This document shows positions 5,794-7,584 of a stretch of 7,584 nucleotides of DNA, in pieces (the stretch's first letter is position 1; every line of letters starts with the position of its first letter). This DNA comes from an uncultured Clostridia bacterium. Lineage in GTDB: Bacteria; Bacillota; Clostridia; Oscillospirales; Oscillospiraceae. The position numbers were made by a program, and so were the translations under genes. The stretch spans positions 1-7,584 of the forward strand of contig CALEQS010000205.1 of assembly GCA_937907975.1 (NCBI GenBank), written 5' to 3'. The notes beneath the pieces were generated by a model, which was given only the letters and a program-made list of their open reading frames with translations, ran no database searches and was not told the DNA's origin.

Positions 5794-7536
5794 TCAATCC
5801 TCCTGCTTCACAAGCTGAGCCGCCAGGTTGATACGGTCCGTCTTGAAGTGGAAGAAGGGGCGCTCTGGCAGGGAGAAGATCTCCACCGGCTTCATGAAAT
5901 CATCCAGGCAGTTATCAATAGCCTCACGGACGTCATCCACCGTATAGCCATCCTCCAGTACCAGATAGAGGTAAGGCAGGAAGTGATGATGATGCTCCGT
6001 ATCAGGGACAATGACAAAGAACTCATCCTTGATGCCCTTGATCTCGGCATCCGCCAGACGGTTTTCCATCTGAAGGGTAGCCAGCTCGCCATCCGGGAAG
6101 CCAAAGCGGGGCGCACTGCCGCGGGTCAGGGTAAACACGACACCCTCAGGCGTGACATAGCCCATATCACCGGTATGGAGCCAAACCCTGCCGTCGTCAT
6201 GCTTCTGGAGCGCGCGTGCCGTGGCCTTGGGGGTGTCATAACCCAGCATATTGCCCGGGCCGGTAATGCACAGCTCGCCCACCTCATTATAGCCCAGTTC
6301 CTCATGGGTACCGGGGCGGAACGCCGCAATGATGGAGAGAGGCATGGGAATGCCCACATTGCCGTCACCCAGGGGCAGGGGCGACATGGGCAGAGTCATA
6401 TTGGAACCCGCCTCACTGCAGCCATAGCCAGTCGTAAACTTCGCCTTGCAGTTATGATCCTCCAGAAACTTCTGCGCACGCTTGATCTGATTGTTATTGT
6501 ATGCCTCGCAGCCTGCGCCGCAGGACATCAGGTGAGACATATCATAGTCGTCCGGCACTCGGCCATTGCGCATCACGATCTCAATCAGCATCGGAATGAG
6601 TGCCCAGCAGTTGGGACGATAGCGCATCATCTCAAGATCGACATCCTCAGGCCGGCAGAAGGGATCCAGGATCAGCAGCTTGTTGGATGCCATGGGCAGC
6701 AGCATCATTGCGACCACGACAGCCACCAGACTGGGCGGCAGAACCGTCATCAGCCAAGTGGGGCGAAACTCGTCAGAGGAACCGTAGAAATTCATCTGGT
6801 GCAGGTTGCCGATCATGGTATGAGCGGAATGGATCACCTGCTTGGACGGGCCGGTAGAGCCGCTGGTATAGGCGCGGAACAGTGGCCGGTCAATATCGCG
6901 CGGCGCGGCGACCTCGCCATGGAAGCGCTCGCCCAGCTCCAGAAAGACATTCCAGTCCAGCGTCTTGGGACCGTAGGCGGGCTCTTCCGGATAATACTCG
7001 TCAATGGCGGTGCGGATATGCTCCGGAGTTGCGGAATAGCAGGCGCTGTTATAAGGCGAAACGGTCACAACGCAGCGGGTCTCAGAGTCCCGGCGGAAGG
7101 TGTTCAACTCCTCCTGAGACATATAGTCGTGAGCAAAAATCACTTTGGCTTTGCTCTTTCGAACAGCCTCTACATTCTCCTCCAGCGTGTTATCCCGGCA
7201 TAGCAGGGACGCGCCGATCTTTTCAGCGCCCAGCAGCAGATACACAAACTCCGGCGTGGCGCGCAGGAACACGGGGATCTGATCGCCCTCGCCAAAGCCC
7301 ATGCCCCGCAGAGCGCGGGCCGTCTTATCGACCATTTTGAATACATGCTTCCAGGTGATATCCACGCCATAATAATGGATGGCCACCACATCCTCGCCGG
7401 GGCAGTGCTCATGCAGATATTCGCTGACCGTATTATCCGGAATGCTCAAGTTCTCGATCAGATGCGGCGGATAATACTTCATCCACGGCCGATCCTGACT
7501 GGGGAAGCCCGTCATCTTCTTTGCTTCAGTCGACAT
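5794..7536 (-). CDS. AMP-forming acyl-CoA ligase / adenylate-forming enzyme (ANL superfamily)
   Basis: A 580-residue protein from ATG 7536-7534 to TGA 5796-5794. The start is set by AAGGAG eight bases upstream; an in-frame ATG at 7569 would add 11 residues but overlaps this site. Seen, in order: the P-loop-like A3 motif YTSGSTGPSK (224-232 for TSGSTGPSK), the A5 motif TGYGCSEAG (YGCSEAG 371-377), A6 GELCITGPGNMLGY (420-433) and A7 LHTGD (454-457 for HTGD). Known: these bind ATP and form an acyl-adenylate, usually followed by transfer to CoA. Length fits the family. Odd: the A8 hinge (about 470-494, RGSAPRFG ... QMEN) lacks the usual G-R-x-D/K pattern, and the A10 lysine motif is only FHFKTDRI (candidate Lys565). 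No signal peptide, so cytoplasmic. No carrier protein or thioesterase lies nearby, so the substrate is unknown. Alternatives are an aryl-CoA or fatty-acyl ligase, or a non-CoA adenylating enzyme. Confidence 0.95.
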   Translation of the reverse strand: MSTEAKKMTGFPSQDRPWMKYYPPHLIENLSIPDNTVSEYLHEHCPGEDVVAIHYYGVDITWKHVFKMVDKTARALRGMGFGEGDQIPVFLRATPEFVYLLLGAEKIGASLLCRDNTLEENVEAVRKSKAKVIFAHDYMSQEELNTFRRDSETRCVVTVSPYNSACYSATPEHIRTAIDEYYPEEPAYGPKTLDWNVFLELGERFHGEVAAPRDIDRPLFRAYTSGSTGPSKQVIHSAHTMIGNLHQMNFYGSSDEFRPTWLMTVLPPSLVAVVVAMMLLPMASNKLLILDPFCRPEDVDLEMMRYRPNCWALIPMLIEIVMRNGRVPDDYDMSHLMSCGAGCEAYNNNQIKRAQKFLEDHNCKAKFTTGYGCSEAGSNMTLPMSPLPLGDGNVGIPMPLSIIAAFRPGTHEELGYNEVGELCITGPGNMLGYDTPKATARALQKHDDGRVWLHTGDMGYVTPEGVVFTLTRGSAPRFGFPDGELATLQMENRLADAEIKGIKDEFFVIVPDTEHHHHFLPYLYLVLEDGYTVDDVREAIDNCLDDFMKPVEIFSLPERPFFHFKTDRINLAAQLVKQED

Positions 7537-7544
7537 GTTTCTAT

Positions 7545-7550
7545 CTCCTT
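7545..7550 (-). promoter_or_regulatory. Ribosome binding site of the acyl-CoA ligase gene
   Basis: The minus strand reads AAGGAG, then ATAGAAAC, then ATG: an eight-base spacing. It decides the start at 7536 (protein begins MSTEAKKMTGF) over the in-frame ATG at 7569. The remaining upstream sequence to the window end is too short to judge a promoter. Confidence 0.88.
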
Positions 7551-7584
7551 TTTCGACAGATGCATCCAAAATTTAGCAGAATGC

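Noticed and set aside
5770..7203. Plus-strand ORF of 477 residues
   Set aside because: It is in antisense register with the ligase gene, which carries clear ANL motifs. The plus frame has no ribosome binding site and no recognisable domain.
7537..7569. Upstream in-frame ATG at 7569 as start of the ligase
   Set aside because: It would place the AAGGAG ribosome binding site inside the coding region and leave the 7569 ATG without one of its own. The ATG at 7536 has good spacing and gives a normal N terminus.

Overview
The window holds two genes, both on the minus strand, separated by 178 bp. The moderately GC-rich coding sequence, strong GGAGG-type ribosome binding sites, an AT-rich intergenic promoter and the architecture of the large surface protein point to a Gram-positive anaerobe of the class Clostridia, plausibly a gut Oscillospiraceae/Ruminococcaceae member. 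That placement is inference from protein style, not from a marker gene.

Right part (5794-7536, minus): a 580-residue AMP-forming acyl-CoA ligase / adenylate-forming enzyme of the ANL superfamily. The core adenylation motifs are well kept, but the A8 hinge and the C-terminal lysine motif are divergent. Its substrate cannot be read from the sequence. Only 48 bp upstream of it are visible.

Middle (5616-5793): an intergenic spacer with a perfect TATAAT -10 box, a weak -35, a 27-nt leader hairpin and a strong ribosome binding site. All point left, so the large gene probably has its own promoter. I see no convincing terminator for the ligase gene.

Left part (1-5615, minus): the first 1871 codons of a very large exported protein whose 3' end lies beyond the window. 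In protein order it has a signal peptide, an acidic Ala-rich linker, a helical domain, a transglutaminase-like cysteine domain (Cys528, His609, Asp624) split by an insert of roughly 220 residues, a beta-rich region, eight CxxC units (one with its second Cys replaced by Gly), and a C-terminal array of about 100-residue Tyr-rich repeats cut by the window edge. It looks like a wall-associated or secreted enzyme with a long modular stalk.

The two genes share strand and order, but nothing in their sequences ties their functions together. I found no RNA gene, CRISPR array, insertion sequence or attachment site. The two long plus-strand reading frames are antisense shadows, explained by the near absence of TTA, CTA and TCA codons in the real genes.
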